Shown here: piece by piece, positions 1 to 7,494 of the stretch | How positions within the stretch are numbered: position 1 is the first letter of the stretch | How the letters are laid out: each line of letters starts with the position of its first letter | From: Candidatus Solirubrobacter pratensis | Lineage (GTDB): Bacteria; Actinomycetota; Thermoleophilia; Solirubrobacterales; Solirubrobacteraceae | DNA: 56,551 nt | Assembly: GCF_000425945.1 (NCBI RefSeq) | Contig: NZ_AUEK01000020.1 | Location: 1-56,551, forward strand | Reading direction: 5' to 3' | Program-made: the position numbers and the translations under genes | The notes under the pieces: generated by a model | What the model was told of the DNA's origin: nothing | Databases searched by the model: none | What the model saw: only the letters and a program-made list of their open reading frames with translations

Positions 1-105
1 ACGAGCCCGCAGGGCGAGGCTTCGCCCCGGCACCTCGCGCCGGCGAGTTTCGCCCCCTGGGCGAACACTCGCAGCGAAACGAGCCCGCAGGGCGAGGCTT
101 CGCCC
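1..105. repeat. 27-bp direct repeat with internal hairpin
   Basis: The same 27 bases occur at 1-27 and 79-105 without a mismatch. Each copy contains GGGCGA and TCGCCC separated by GGCT, so each can fold into a small hairpin. The stretch up to 191 holds no convincing gene. It looks like an intergenic REP-type element cut by the left window edge, so more copies may lie outside. Confidence 0.75.
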
Positions 106-191
106 GTTTCCAGAGAGCGCGAATGCGCCAGTCTTGGCGCGCAAGCCCTCAAAACCTCATCCTGGTACAGGTCAGTCACGTAGAAATAAGC

Positions 192-617
192 GTGCCCACC
201 CAGCGCCCCAGCACCGTCCGTCTCCGTACCTCGCTGTTCCAAGAAGCGGCTGAGATCGTCGATCGCGAGTACGCGGCGGACCTCTCGCTCGACGACATCG
301 CCCGCCGCGTCGCCTCGTCGCGCCGGCAGCTCCAGCGTGCTTACGCCGAGATCGGGCAGACCACGTTCCGCGATCACCTGACGCGCGTCCGGATGCAGAA
401 GGCGGCCGAGATGCTCGCCACCCGGGCGCTGACGGTCCGGGAGGTTGCGCACCGCGTGGGATACCGCCAGCCGGCCCAGTTCGCGAAGGCGTTCCGGCGC
501 TACCAGGGTGTCGCGCCCTCGGACTTCCGCGCCAACGGAAGCGCCCGTTCCGGCGGGCACGCGCAGTCGACGGCCAACCGCTCGGACGGCCTGCGGCCGG
601 TATTCCGAGCGGCCTGA
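192..617 (+). CDS. AraC-family transcriptional regulator
   Basis: A small (141 aa) DNA-binding protein consisting almost only of an AraC/XylS double helix-turn-helix domain. The first helix-turn-helix lies around SLDDIARRVASSRRQLQRAY and the second around LTVREVAHRVGYRQPAQFAK, followed by the usual FRRYQGVAPSDFR ending. There is no sensor domain, so any ligand response must come from elsewhere. An upstream ATG at 123 is in frame, but the codons between 123 and 191 lack the strong third-position GC of the rest and neither start has a clear ribosome site, so I chose GTG at 192. It lies about 100 bases before the oxidase operon in the same direction. A regulatory link to that operon is possible but not shown. 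Confidence 0.8.
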   Translation: MPTQRPSTVRLRTSLFQEAAEIVDREYAADLSLDDIARRVASSRRQLQRAYAEIGQTTFRDHLTRVRMQKAAEMLATRALTVREVAHRVGYRQPAQFAKAFRRYQGVAPSDFRANGSARSGGHAQSTANRSDGLRPVFRAA

Positions 618-724
618 ATTGCTCTCACGGACGCCTAAGGGTGTCCGGGCGACGACGGCGCGGAGGCGTTCGTCGCCCCGCTCGCATAGGATGCCGCCTC
701 CATGGGGCTTGAGGAGAGGTCTCT

Positions 725-1783
725 GTGAGCAGCGGTCCCGGACCGGACCGTCCGCTCGCCCACGCTGACTGGCGTCAGATGCTCGTCATCGGCGTCATCG
801 TCTCGGCGCTCGGCATCGCCGCCGGGCTGCTGATCGACTGGTTCCCGATGGCGGCGAGCGACGAGGCGAAGCCGATCGACACGCTGTGGGACGTCCTGAT
901 CATCTTCTCCGTGCCGATCTTCGTGCTCGTCGTCACGGTCGTGCTCTTCTCGGTCTGGAAGTTCCGCATGCGGCCGGGCGAGGAGTTCCTGGACGGGCCG
1001 CCGATCCACGGCAACACCCGTCTCGAGATCGTGTGGACCGCGATCCCGGCGATCGTGCTCGTCGGCCTCTGCACCTACGCGTTCCTCGTGCTGCGCGACG
1101 TCGAGAAGGCCGACGCCGGGCAGCCCGTCAAGGTGCGCGTCGTCGGCCAGCAGTTCGCCTGGTCGTTCCACTACATGGGCGCGAACGGCAAGGAGATCGC
1201 CGCCGCGTCGCCCCAGCTGTACGTGCCCGTCGGCAAGCAGGTCGAGTTCACGCTCCAGTCCAAGGACGTGCTGCACGACTTCTGGGTGCCGGCGTTCCGG
1301 ATCAAGAAGGACGCGGTGCCGGGCATCGACACGACCTACCGCATCACCCCGAACCGGATCGGGACTTACCCGATCGTGTGCGCGGAGCTGTGCGGACTCG
1401 GACACTCGACGATGCGCGGCACCGCGCACGTCATGAGCCAGCGCGCGTACGCCGCGTGGCTGCAGAAGCTCTCGGCCGGGCCCAAGCCCGCGGCGCCCGC
1501 CCAGGCGGCGCCGGATGCCAAGGCGCTCTTCACGTCCTCGGGCTGCGCCGCGTGCCACACGCTGGCGGACGCGAACGCGAAGGGCACCGTCGGGCCTGAC
1601 CTCGACAAGGTCCTCAAGGGCAAGGACCCGGCCTTCATCAAGACGTCGATCGTCAATCCCGACGCGCAGATCGCTCCTGGGTACCAGCCGGGCATCATGC
1701 CCGGGAACTTCTCCCAGCAGCTGACGCCTGCTCAGATCGATGCGATCGTGAAGTACCTTTCGGACGTGACCAAGGGGGGCTGA
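725..1783 (+). CDS. ctaC: Cytochrome c oxidase subunit II with fused cytochrome c
   Basis: Subunit II of a caa3-type oxidase; it takes electrons from cytochrome c into the binuclear CuA centre on the outer membrane face. Two N-terminal membrane helices (about residues 18-40 and 58-80) are followed by the cupredoxin domain. The CuA ligands are visible as H184, C219, E221, C223, H227 and M230. The C-terminal extension carries a haem-binding CAACH at residues 274-278 and a methionine-containing PGIMPG loop, so the electron-donor cytochrome is fused on. The start is GTG at 725 after GAGGAGAGG. Its stop overlaps the start of the subunit I gene (TGATG), which indicates an operon and translational coupling. 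Confidence 0.96.
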   Translation: MSSGPGPDRPLAHADWRQMLVIGVIVSALGIAAGLLIDWFPMAASDEAKPIDTLWDVLIIFSVPIFVLVVTVVLFSVWKFRMRPGEEFLDGPPIHGNTRLEIVWTAIPAIVLVGLCTYAFLVLRDVEKADAGQPVKVRVVGQQFAWSFHYMGANGKEIAAASPQLYVPVGKQVEFTLQSKDVLHDFWVPAFRIKKDAVPGIDTTYRITPNRIGTYPIVCAELCGLGHSTMRGTAHVMSQRAYAAWLQKLSAGPKPAAPAQAAPDAKALFTSSGCAACHTLADANAKGTVGPDLDKVLKGKDPAFIKTSIVNPDAQIAPGYQPGIMPGNFSQQLTPAQIDAIVKYLSDVTKGG

Positions 1784-3708
1784 TGGCGGCTCGACTGCGC
1801 GCACCCGGACTACTCAGGGCGGGGATCTTCCTCGTCCTCGGCGTGTTGTTCTGTGCGGCGATCGTGATCGGCGTGCGGGAGCTCTACGGCTACCCCACGT
1901 TCGACGGCGGACTGACCGTCAAGGCACAGAACGGCATCCTGCTCATCTCGCTGTTGATCGCGCCGATCTGGTTCCTGATCGGCCTCGGCGCGTTCGACTA
2001 CTGGTTCTACTGGGCGGCGGGCAAGAAGACGCGGCCGGAGGACCACTCGGGCCACGGTGCGCGCTCGTGGAAGGACTACTTCCGCGTCAACACCGACCAC
2101 AAGGTCATCGGCATCCAGTACGTCTGCACGTCGTTCTTCTTCATGCTGATCGGCGGCCTGCTGGCGATGATGGTGCGTGCCGAGCTCGCCGCCCCGGGCC
2201 AGCAGTTCGTCGACGCGGATGCGTACAACGGGCTCTTCAGCGTCCACGCGTCGCTGATGATCTTCCTGTTCATCATCCCGGTCTTCGCCGGGCTGGCGAA
2301 CTTCGTGCTGCCGCTAATGATCGGCGCGCCGGACATGGCGTTCCCGCGCCTGAACGCGCTGTCGTTCTGGATGCTGCCGATCGCCGGCATCATGATGACC
2401 TGCTCGTTCCTCGCGCCGGGCGGCTCGTTCGCCACCGGCTGGACGGCCTACGCGCCGTTGTCCACGGACGCGCCGATCGGGCAGATGTTCTTCACGATCG
2501 GCGTGCAGTTCGCAGGGGCGTCATCGATCGCGACGGCACTGAACTTCCTCGTGACGATCATCACGATGCGCGCGCCCGGCATGTCGTTCTGGCGCATGCC
2601 GCTGCTCGTGTGGGCGAACTTCTCGACGTCGCTGCTGGTCGTCATCGCGACGCCGTTCATCGCCGCGTCGCAGTTCTTCGTCCTGCTCGACTACGCGCTG
2701 CACTTCAACTTCTTCGTGCCGGAGAAGGACGGCGACGTGCTGATGTACCAGCACGTCTTCTGGTTCTACTCGCACCCGGCCGTCTACATCATGATGCTGC
2801 CCGGCTTCGGGATCATCTCCGAGGTCCTGTCGGTCAAGGCGCGCAAGCCGATCTTCGGCTACCGCATGATGGCCTTCTCGCTGCTGGCGATCGTGCTGCT
2901 CGGGTTCACGGTGTGGGCGCACCACATGTTCGTGTCCGGCATGCAGGACTGGATCCGGATCCCGATGATGGTCACGACGGCGATCATCGCCGTGCCGACC
3001 GGCATCAAGATCTTCTCCTGGCTGGCCACGCTGTGGAAGGGCGTGCTGCACGTGGACACGCCGATGCTGTGGGCGCTCGGGTTCCTGACGATGTTCACGC
3101 TCGGCGGCATCTCCGGCGTCGTGCTGGCGATGGTGCCGATGGACATCTACGTCTCGGACACCTACTTCATCGTCGCCCACATCCACTACGTGCTCTACGG
3201 CGGCTCGCTGTTCACGATCTACGCGGGCGTCTACTACTGGTTCCCGAAGATGACGGGCCGGATGTTCGACGAGCGGCTCGGCAAGCTGCACTTCTGGCTC
3301 ACGTTCGTCTCCTTCAACGCGACGTTCGGGCCGATGCACCTGATCGGCGTCGAGGGGATGCCGCGCCGCGTCGCCGACTACGCGGACAAGTTCGCCGGCT
3401 GGAACCTGTTCATCTCGCTGAGCTCGTTCGTGCTCGGGCTCTCGACGCTCGTGTTCGTCTACAACATGGTCTCGTCGTGGCGCAGCGGTCCGCGCGCCGA
3501 GGCGAACCCGTGGCGGGCGCTCACGCTCGAGTGGCAGGTCTCCTCCCCGCCACCGATCTTCAACTTCGACAACGTGCCCACGGTCGTCGGCGGCCCGTAC
3601 GAGTACGGCGTGCCGGACGCGGTGCACGGCATCTTCAAGCCGGCCGAGGAGGCCCGGCCCAAGCAGCCGGCCGGTGCCCAGTCGGCCGAGGGTCACGAGG
3701 GGGTCTAG
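1783..3708 (+). CDS. ctaD: Cytochrome c oxidase subunit I (A2 type)
   Basis: Catalytic subunit of a proton-pumping haem-copper oxidase that reduces O2 to water. Metal ligands are visible: H155 and H468 for low-spin haem a, H466 for haem a3, and H331, H380 and H381 for CuB. Y335 is placed to be the Tyr cross-linked to a CuB His. The usual HPEVY motif reads YSHPAVY at 329-335, so the D-channel glutamate is replaced. The Tyr-Ser pair before it is the known signature of A2-type oxidases such as those with caa3 subunit II. About 95 residues with two extra hydrophobic segments precede the conserved TDHKVIGIQY, making the protein (641 aa) longer than many subunits I. It is second in the oxidase operon. 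Confidence 0.96.
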   Translation: MAARLRAPGLLRAGIFLVLGVLFCAAIVIGVRELYGYPTFDGGLTVKAQNGILLISLLIAPIWFLIGLGAFDYWFYWAAGKKTRPEDHSGHGARSWKDYFRVNTDHKVIGIQYVCTSFFFMLIGGLLAMMVRAELAAPGQQFVDADAYNGLFSVHASLMIFLFIIPVFAGLANFVLPLMIGAPDMAFPRLNALSFWMLPIAGIMMTCSFLAPGGSFATGWTAYAPLSTDAPIGQMFFTIGVQFAGASSIATALNFLVTIITMRAPGMSFWRMPLLVWANFSTSLLVVIATPFIAASQFFVLLDYALHFNFFVPEKDGDVLMYQHVFWFYSHPAVYIMMLPGFGIISEVLSVKARKPIFGYRMMAFSLLAIVLLGFTVWAHHMFVSGMQDWIRIPMMVTTAIIAVPTGIKIFSWLATLWKGVLHVDTPMLWALGFLTMFTLGGISGVVLAMVPMDIYVSDTYFIVAHIHYVLYGGSLFTIYAGVYYWFPKMTGRMFDERLGKLHFWLTFVSFNATFGPMHLIGVEGMPRRVADYADKFAGWNLFISLSSFVLGLSTLVFVYNMVSSWRSGPRAEANPWRALTLEWQVSSPPPIFNFDNVPTVVGGPYEYGVPDAVHGIFKPAEEARPKQPAGAQSAEGHEGV

Positions 3709-3711
3709 CGG

Positions 3712-4533
3712 GTGCGGAACGTCCTTCTGCTGGCGAACGAGACGATCGCGGGCAAGCGCCTGCTCGACCGCGTGCGGGAGCGCGCGGACGAGGGCGACGT
3801 GCACTTCCACGTCGTCGTCCCGCAGGCGCGGCCGCGGCACGGCAACGTCGTCTATGACGAGGTCGTGCGCGACTCGGCGCAGGTCCGCGTCGACCTCGCG
3901 CTCGAGTTCATGCGCGACCTCGGCGTCGACGGCACGGGCGAGGTCGGCGACGCCGACCCGTTCAACGCCGCGATGGACGCGATCCGCGAGCGGCCGATCG
4001 ACGACATCCTCGTCTCCACGCTGCCGGCGTCGTCGTCGGGCTGGCTGAACCGCGACCTGATCGGCCGGCTGCAGGACGAGACCGGGCTTCCCGTCGAGCA
4101 TGTGGTCGTGGACCTCGCGGGCGAGGGCCTGCCGTTCGGCGTCACGCTGGTCGTCGCGAACCTCACCGTCGCCGCGCCGGAGCTGGTCGAGCGCCTGAAG
4201 GCGCTGGCCGACGAGGGCCCGCGGCGCTTCATCGTCGTCGTCCCACAGAGCTCGGTGCAGGGGCACGCGGTGCGCGAGGCCCGCGACCGGCTGCGGACGC
4301 TGCTGCGCTCGCTCGACGATGCCGACATCGTCGCGGCGGGCATGATCGGCGACCCCGATCCGTACACCGCGGTGATGAACGCGGTCCAGTACTTCCACCT
4401 CTCGGAGATCGTCATCTCGACGCTGCCTGAGGACACGTCGAAGTGGGTGGCCGACAAGCTGGTGGACCGCGTGCGTGCGGCGACGAACCTGCCGGTCGAG
4501 CACATCGAGTCCACCGCAGGCGTGGAGGCGTAG
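3712..4533 (+). CDS. Tandem universal-stress-like protein
   Basis: A 273-residue soluble protein made of two similar halves (about 1-125 and 135-270). Each half contains a G-D-x-D-P segment followed by a helix and an (I/V)(L/V)(V/I)STLP motif: DDILVSTLPASSSGW in the first, SEIVISTLPEDTSKW in the second. This layout resembles alpha/beta nucleotide-binding universal stress proteins, but neither half shows the textbook G-2x-G-9x-G-S/T ATP motif clearly, so ATP binding is uncertain. It starts with GTG 3 nt after the subunit I stop and ends just before subunit III, so it is cotranscribed with the oxidase. I infer a role linked to oxidase assembly or respiratory stress; no such function is proven by the sequence. 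Confidence 0.75.
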   Translation: MRNVLLLANETIAGKRLLDRVRERADEGDVHFHVVVPQARPRHGNVVYDEVVRDSAQVRVDLALEFMRDLGVDGTGEVGDADPFNAAMDAIRERPIDDILVSTLPASSSGWLNRDLIGRLQDETGLPVEHVVVDLAGEGLPFGVTLVVANLTVAAPELVERLKALADEGPRRFIVVVPQSSVQGHAVREARDRLRTLLRSLDDADIVAAGMIGDPDPYTAVMNAVQYFHLSEIVISTLPEDTSKWVADKLVDRVRAATNLPVEHIESTAGVEA

Positions 4534-4535
4534 GC

Positions 4536-5144
4536 ATGGCCGCGCACGCCGCCACGGGCCACGAGCTCGAGCACCACGGTCCGCCCCCTGCGCACCAGTC
4601 GTCGCGGGTGGATCCGGCCGTGCTCGGGATGCTGCTTTTCATCATCTCCGAGGTGATGATCTTCGGCGCGTTCTTCACGGCCTACTTCTTCATCCGGGTC
4701 GTGGGCGGCGCGCCGTGGCCGGCGCACGGGACCGAGCTGCCGAAGCTGATCGCGGGCTTCAACACCGCGATCCTCGTGTCCTCTTCGTTCACGATCCACT
4801 TCGCCCAGGAGTCGCTCAAGCGCGACAACCGGCTGGGCCTGAAGGTCGGCATGGTCGCGACCTTCCTGCTCGGCCTGACGTTCCTGTTCATCCAGATCAA
4901 CGAGTACGTCCACATCGGGTTCTCGCCGGCGGACTCGGCCCAGGCGTCGGTGTTCTACGGGCTGACGGGTCTGCACGGCGCGCACGTGACGATCGGCCTG
5001 ATGCTGCTCGCGTTCGTCACGATCCGGTCCTTCCGCGGCCACTACTCGTCGGGCGGGTACCTGGGGATGGAGGTGCCGGGGATCTACTGGCACTTCGTCG
5101 ACGTGATGTGGATCATCGTCTACTTCACGGTCTACATCCTCTAG
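4536..5144 (+). CDS. ctaE: Cytochrome c oxidase subunit III
   Basis: The 202-residue integral membrane subunit III, which stabilises subunit I and its proton uptake. It has the short form with about five helices. Recognisable segments are LGMLLFIISEVMIFGAFFTA near the N-terminus, GLTGLHGAHVTIGLMLL in the middle, and the C-terminal GIYWHFVDVMWIIVYFTVYIL, which is the family signature WHFVDxxW. The N-terminus is His-rich (HAATGHELEHHG). The start is ATG at 4536, two bases after the previous stop; an upstream in-frame ATG at 4443 lies inside the preceding gene and was rejected. It is followed by a tiny membrane ORF. Confidence 0.95.
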   Translation: MAAHAATGHELEHHGPPPAHQSSRVDPAVLGMLLFIISEVMIFGAFFTAYFFIRVVGGAPWPAHGTELPKLIAGFNTAILVSSSFTIHFAQESLKRDNRLGLKVGMVATFLLGLTFLFIQINEYVHIGFSPADSAQASVFYGLTGLHGAHVTIGLMLLAFVTIRSFRGHYSSGGYLGMEVPGIYWHFVDVMWIIVYFTVYIL

Positions 5145-5153
5145 GGGTCCGTT

Positions 5154-5261
5154 GTGCTGAACCCCCTGCGATCCGAGCGCGAGGCGTTCCGCGCCCTGCT
5201 CTATGTGGTCGCGTTCTTCATCGTCGCGATCATCATCACGCTCGTGATCCAGGCGCTCTGA
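5154..5261 (+). CDS. 35-aa single-helix membrane peptide, oxidase operon
   Basis: A GTG-started ORF of 35 codons beginning 9 nt after the subunit III stop. The N-terminus MLNPLRSEREAF is polar and positively charged, and residues 16-34 form one strongly hydrophobic helix (LYVVAFFIVAIIITLVIQA). Size, position and topology match the small accessory subunits (subunit IV-like) often found at the end of bacterial oxidase operons. I cannot assign it to a named family. Third-position GC is high, as expected for real coding sequence. A long hairpin follows. Confidence 0.6.
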   Translation: MLNPLRSEREAFRALLYVVAFFIVAIIITLVIQAL

Positions 5262-5277
5262 GCGCCGGTCCGCTGCT

Positions 5278-5330
5278 CGCCCATCGTTGGGCGGAAGGCC
5301 GAGGCTTTCGTGACCGCCCGTCGATGGGCG
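5278..5330. terminator. Bidirectional hairpin after the oxidase operon
   Basis: Arms 5278-5286 and 5322-5330 (CGCCCATCG / CGATGGGCG) pair perfectly. They continue after a 2x2 bulge into GGGCGG (5289-5294) and CCGCCC (5314-5319). The element sits between convergent genes and lacks a strong U-tract, so it may be a bidirectional or factor-assisted terminator. Confidence 0.6.
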
Positions 5331-5335
5331 GCCGC

Positions 5336-6076
5336 TCACTTCACGGTGAGCTTGCCTTCCATGCCGCCTTCGCGGTGGCCGGGGACCGAGCAGAAGAACG
5401 TGTAGGTGCCGGGCTTGAGGTCGGTCGAGAACTGTGACGTGCCGCCGCTCTGGACAACTGGGCCCTTGGCGTTCACGCCGTTGCCCTCGATCGCGATGTC
5501 GTGCGCGATCGGCTGGCCGTTCTTGGACTCGATCTTGACCTGACCCGCCGTCGCGGTGGCGTCGGCGAACCGGTACGCGAGCCCGGCCGCCGCGACGGGG
5601 ATCGCCAGCGTGCCGTTCTTCTCGGTCGCCGTGCCCTCGGCCTTCTTGGCGCCCGCCGCGGCGAGCTTGCCCGTGTCCTTGCCGGGCACTGCGGCCGCCT
5701 GGGCGACATAGGCCGCCACGTCGCGCGCGTCGTCGCCGGTGACGAGCTTGGGGGGCATCGAGGCGATGTCCTTCTCGGTCGCCGGGTCGACCTGCGAGTT
5801 GATGTTCGGGTTGAGGATCTGGCGGTAGACGACGCCCCTGAACGTGCTCTGCCCGAGGCCGTCGGCGCGCGACTGGGCAAACGCCTCGTCGAGGTTCGGA
5901 CCGGCCGTCCCGGTCGTGTTCGCGCGCGCCAGCGTGTGGCATGCGCCGCACTTCTGGGCGAACAGCGTCTTGCCGTTGACCACGTCGGTGCCGCTGCTCT
6001 TAAGCTCGCAGCCGGACAGCCCGAGGGCCACCGCGGCCAAGCCCACGACCACCGGCGCGTACCCGCCTCTCCTCAT
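5336..6076 (-). CDS. Lipoprotein fusing cytochrome c and a cupredoxin
   Basis: A 246-residue exported electron carrier. The N-terminus is a lipoprotein signal with lipobox LSGC (C23). Residues about 33-125 form a class I cytochrome c with CGACH at 43-47 and a likely axial Met in ASMPPK (M107). After an Ala/Lys linker the C-terminal domain (about 155-246) is plastocyanin-like, with type 1 copper ligands H192, C229, H234 and M239 in HDI...CSVPGHREGGMEG. Two redox centres on one anchored protein would suit electron delivery to the adjacent oxidase. It is convergent with that operon. The start is ATG at 6076; the longer reading frame upstream lacks a signal peptide. Confidence 0.88.
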   Translation of the reverse strand: MRRGGYAPVVVGLAAVALGLSGCELKSSGTDVVNGKTLFAQKCGACHTLARANTTGTAGPNLDEAFAQSRADGLGQSTFRGVVYRQILNPNINSQVDPATEKDIASMPPKLVTGDDARDVAAYVAQAAAVPGKDTGKLAAAGAKKAEGTATEKNGTLAIPVAAAGLAYRFADATATAGQVKIESKNGQPIAHDIAIEGNGVNAKGPVVQSGGTSQFSTDLKPGTYTFFCSVPGHREGGMEGKLTVK

Positions 6077-6254
6077 GGCGCGGAATCCTAACTGCCCGGG
6101 CCGACAAGCGGGCGGCTGGTGCGCATCGTCACCCCCGACGGTGTCAGCACCCGGGCCGTCCGCGACGCACCCGCGCGTCCGTGATCGGCCCCTGGCAGTC
6201 AGGTCCGCCACGTTTCGCCCCGCGCCGAAGCGCCACATCCCTAACCTGGACGCG

Positions 6255-7451
6255 GTGACTGAGGTCAGTCACACCCGGACGCGCTCGTCCGCGGCCTTCT
6301 TCGCCGTCGGCGGCTTCTGGCTGGCGACGATGGCCGGCGCCAACCTCGCGACCCCGCTGTACGCGGTCTACGAGCGGCGCTTCGGCTTCTCGCACGCCGC
6401 CCTCACCATCGTCTTCGCGACCTACATGCTCGTGCTCGCCTCGTCACTGCTCGTGTTCGGCCAGCTCTCGGACCACATCGGAAGGCGCCGGATGATGTCG
6501 GCAGGCCTGGCCACCGCGAGCCTCGGGCTGCTGCTGTTCGCGCTCGCCTCGGGCATCGCCTGGCTCTTCGCCGCCCGCGCCGTCCAGGGGCTCGCCGTCG
6601 GGATGCTCGGGGGTGCGGCGAGCGCGGCGCTCGTAGAGCTCGACCCGCGGCCGGCCGAGCACGTCGCGGCGCTCGTCGCCGCGCTGGCGCAGGCCGGCGG
6701 CAGCGCGGCGGGGCCGATCCTCGCGGGCGTGCTGGCCGAGTGGGCGCCCGCGCCGCGCGTGCTCTGCTACGTCGTGGTGCTCGCGATCACGGCCATCGGG
6801 GCGGTCGCGGTGCTTCGAATCCGCGAGCCCGCGATCGTGAGTGAAGGCCCCTGGCGGGTGCAGCGTCCATACGTGCCGCGGCCGATGCGCGCGCGCTTCG
6901 CGCGCCTGAGCATCACCTCGGCGGCGGTGTGGGCGATCTGCGCCCTGTTCCTCTCGGTCGTCCCGTCCTATGCGGCCGAGCTGCTCGGCACCCGCAACCT
7001 CGCGCTGCTGGGCGCGGTCAGCGGGCTGATCCTCGCGAGCTCCTGCGCGGCGCAGCTCGCGGCCCGCCGGGTCACCGCGTTCGCCCAGGCCCAGGCCGCC
7101 GGCCTCGCGCTCGCCGCGGCGGGCCTCGCCGCGCTGGTCGCCGCCTTCCCCCTGCACTCGCTCGCGTGCCTGCTCATCGCCGCCCTGCTCGCCGGCGCGG
7201 GCCACGGCATCGCGTTCCTCGCCGCACAGAGCGAGATCAACGTCGCCGCGCCGGCGGACCGCCGCGGCGAGGTCAACGCCGCGTTCTACACGTGCACGTA
7301 CCTCGGCGTCGCGATCGGCGTGATCGGCACGGGCCTGCTCACGCTCACCGTCTCGCTCTCGACGGCGGTCACCGCCTTCGCTGCCGCGATGAGCGCCGTC
7401 CTCATCGCCACCGCGGCCTGGCACCTGAGGACCGGCCGGCAGCGAGTCTGA
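6255..7451 (+). CDS. MFS transporter
   Basis: A 398-residue major facilitator superfamily transporter with about twelve hydrophobic segments. The signature loop between helices 2 and 3 is present as GQLSDHIGRRRMM. The family covers drug/proton antiporters and sugar or metabolite exporters; the substrate cannot be read from the sequence. GTG at 6255 opens directly before VTEVSHTRTRSS; the longer frame to the left is read through the divergent cytochrome promoter region and was dropped. Its end is convergent with the glycosyltransferase gene. Confidence 0.85.
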   Translation: MTEVSHTRTRSSAAFFAVGGFWLATMAGANLATPLYAVYERRFGFSHAALTIVFATYMLVLASSLLVFGQLSDHIGRRRMMSAGLATASLGLLLFALASGIAWLFAARAVQGLAVGMLGGAASAALVELDPRPAEHVAALVAALAQAGGSAAGPILAGVLAEWAPAPRVLCYVVVLAITAIGAVAVLRIREPAIVSEGPWRVQRPYVPRPMRARFARLSITSAAVWAICALFLSVVPSYAAELLGTRNLALLGAVSGLILASSCAAQLAARRVTAFAQAQAAGLALAAAGLAALVAAFPLHSLACLLIAALLAGAGHGIAFLAAQSEINVAAPADRRGEVNAAFYTCTYLGVAIGVIGTGLLTLTVSLSTAVTAFAAAMSAVLIATAAWHLRTGRQRV

Positions 7452-7494
7452 GGGTCGGCGCAGCGCGCCGCTCGCGAGATCGCCGCCCGGCGGC

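Noticed and set aside
123..191. Longer N-terminus for the AraC regulator
   Set aside because: Codons lack the GC-rich third positions and the domain starts well after 192.
2521..4503. Long minus-strand reading frame opposite the oxidase genes
   Set aside because: It is a shadow of strong third-position GC on the other strand; the protein is Arg/His/Asp-rich with no domain, and the plus strand has clear oxidase motifs.
6800..6840. tRNA-like TTCGAATCC segment
   Set aside because: It lies inside the MFS gene and no cloverleaf arms can be formed around it.
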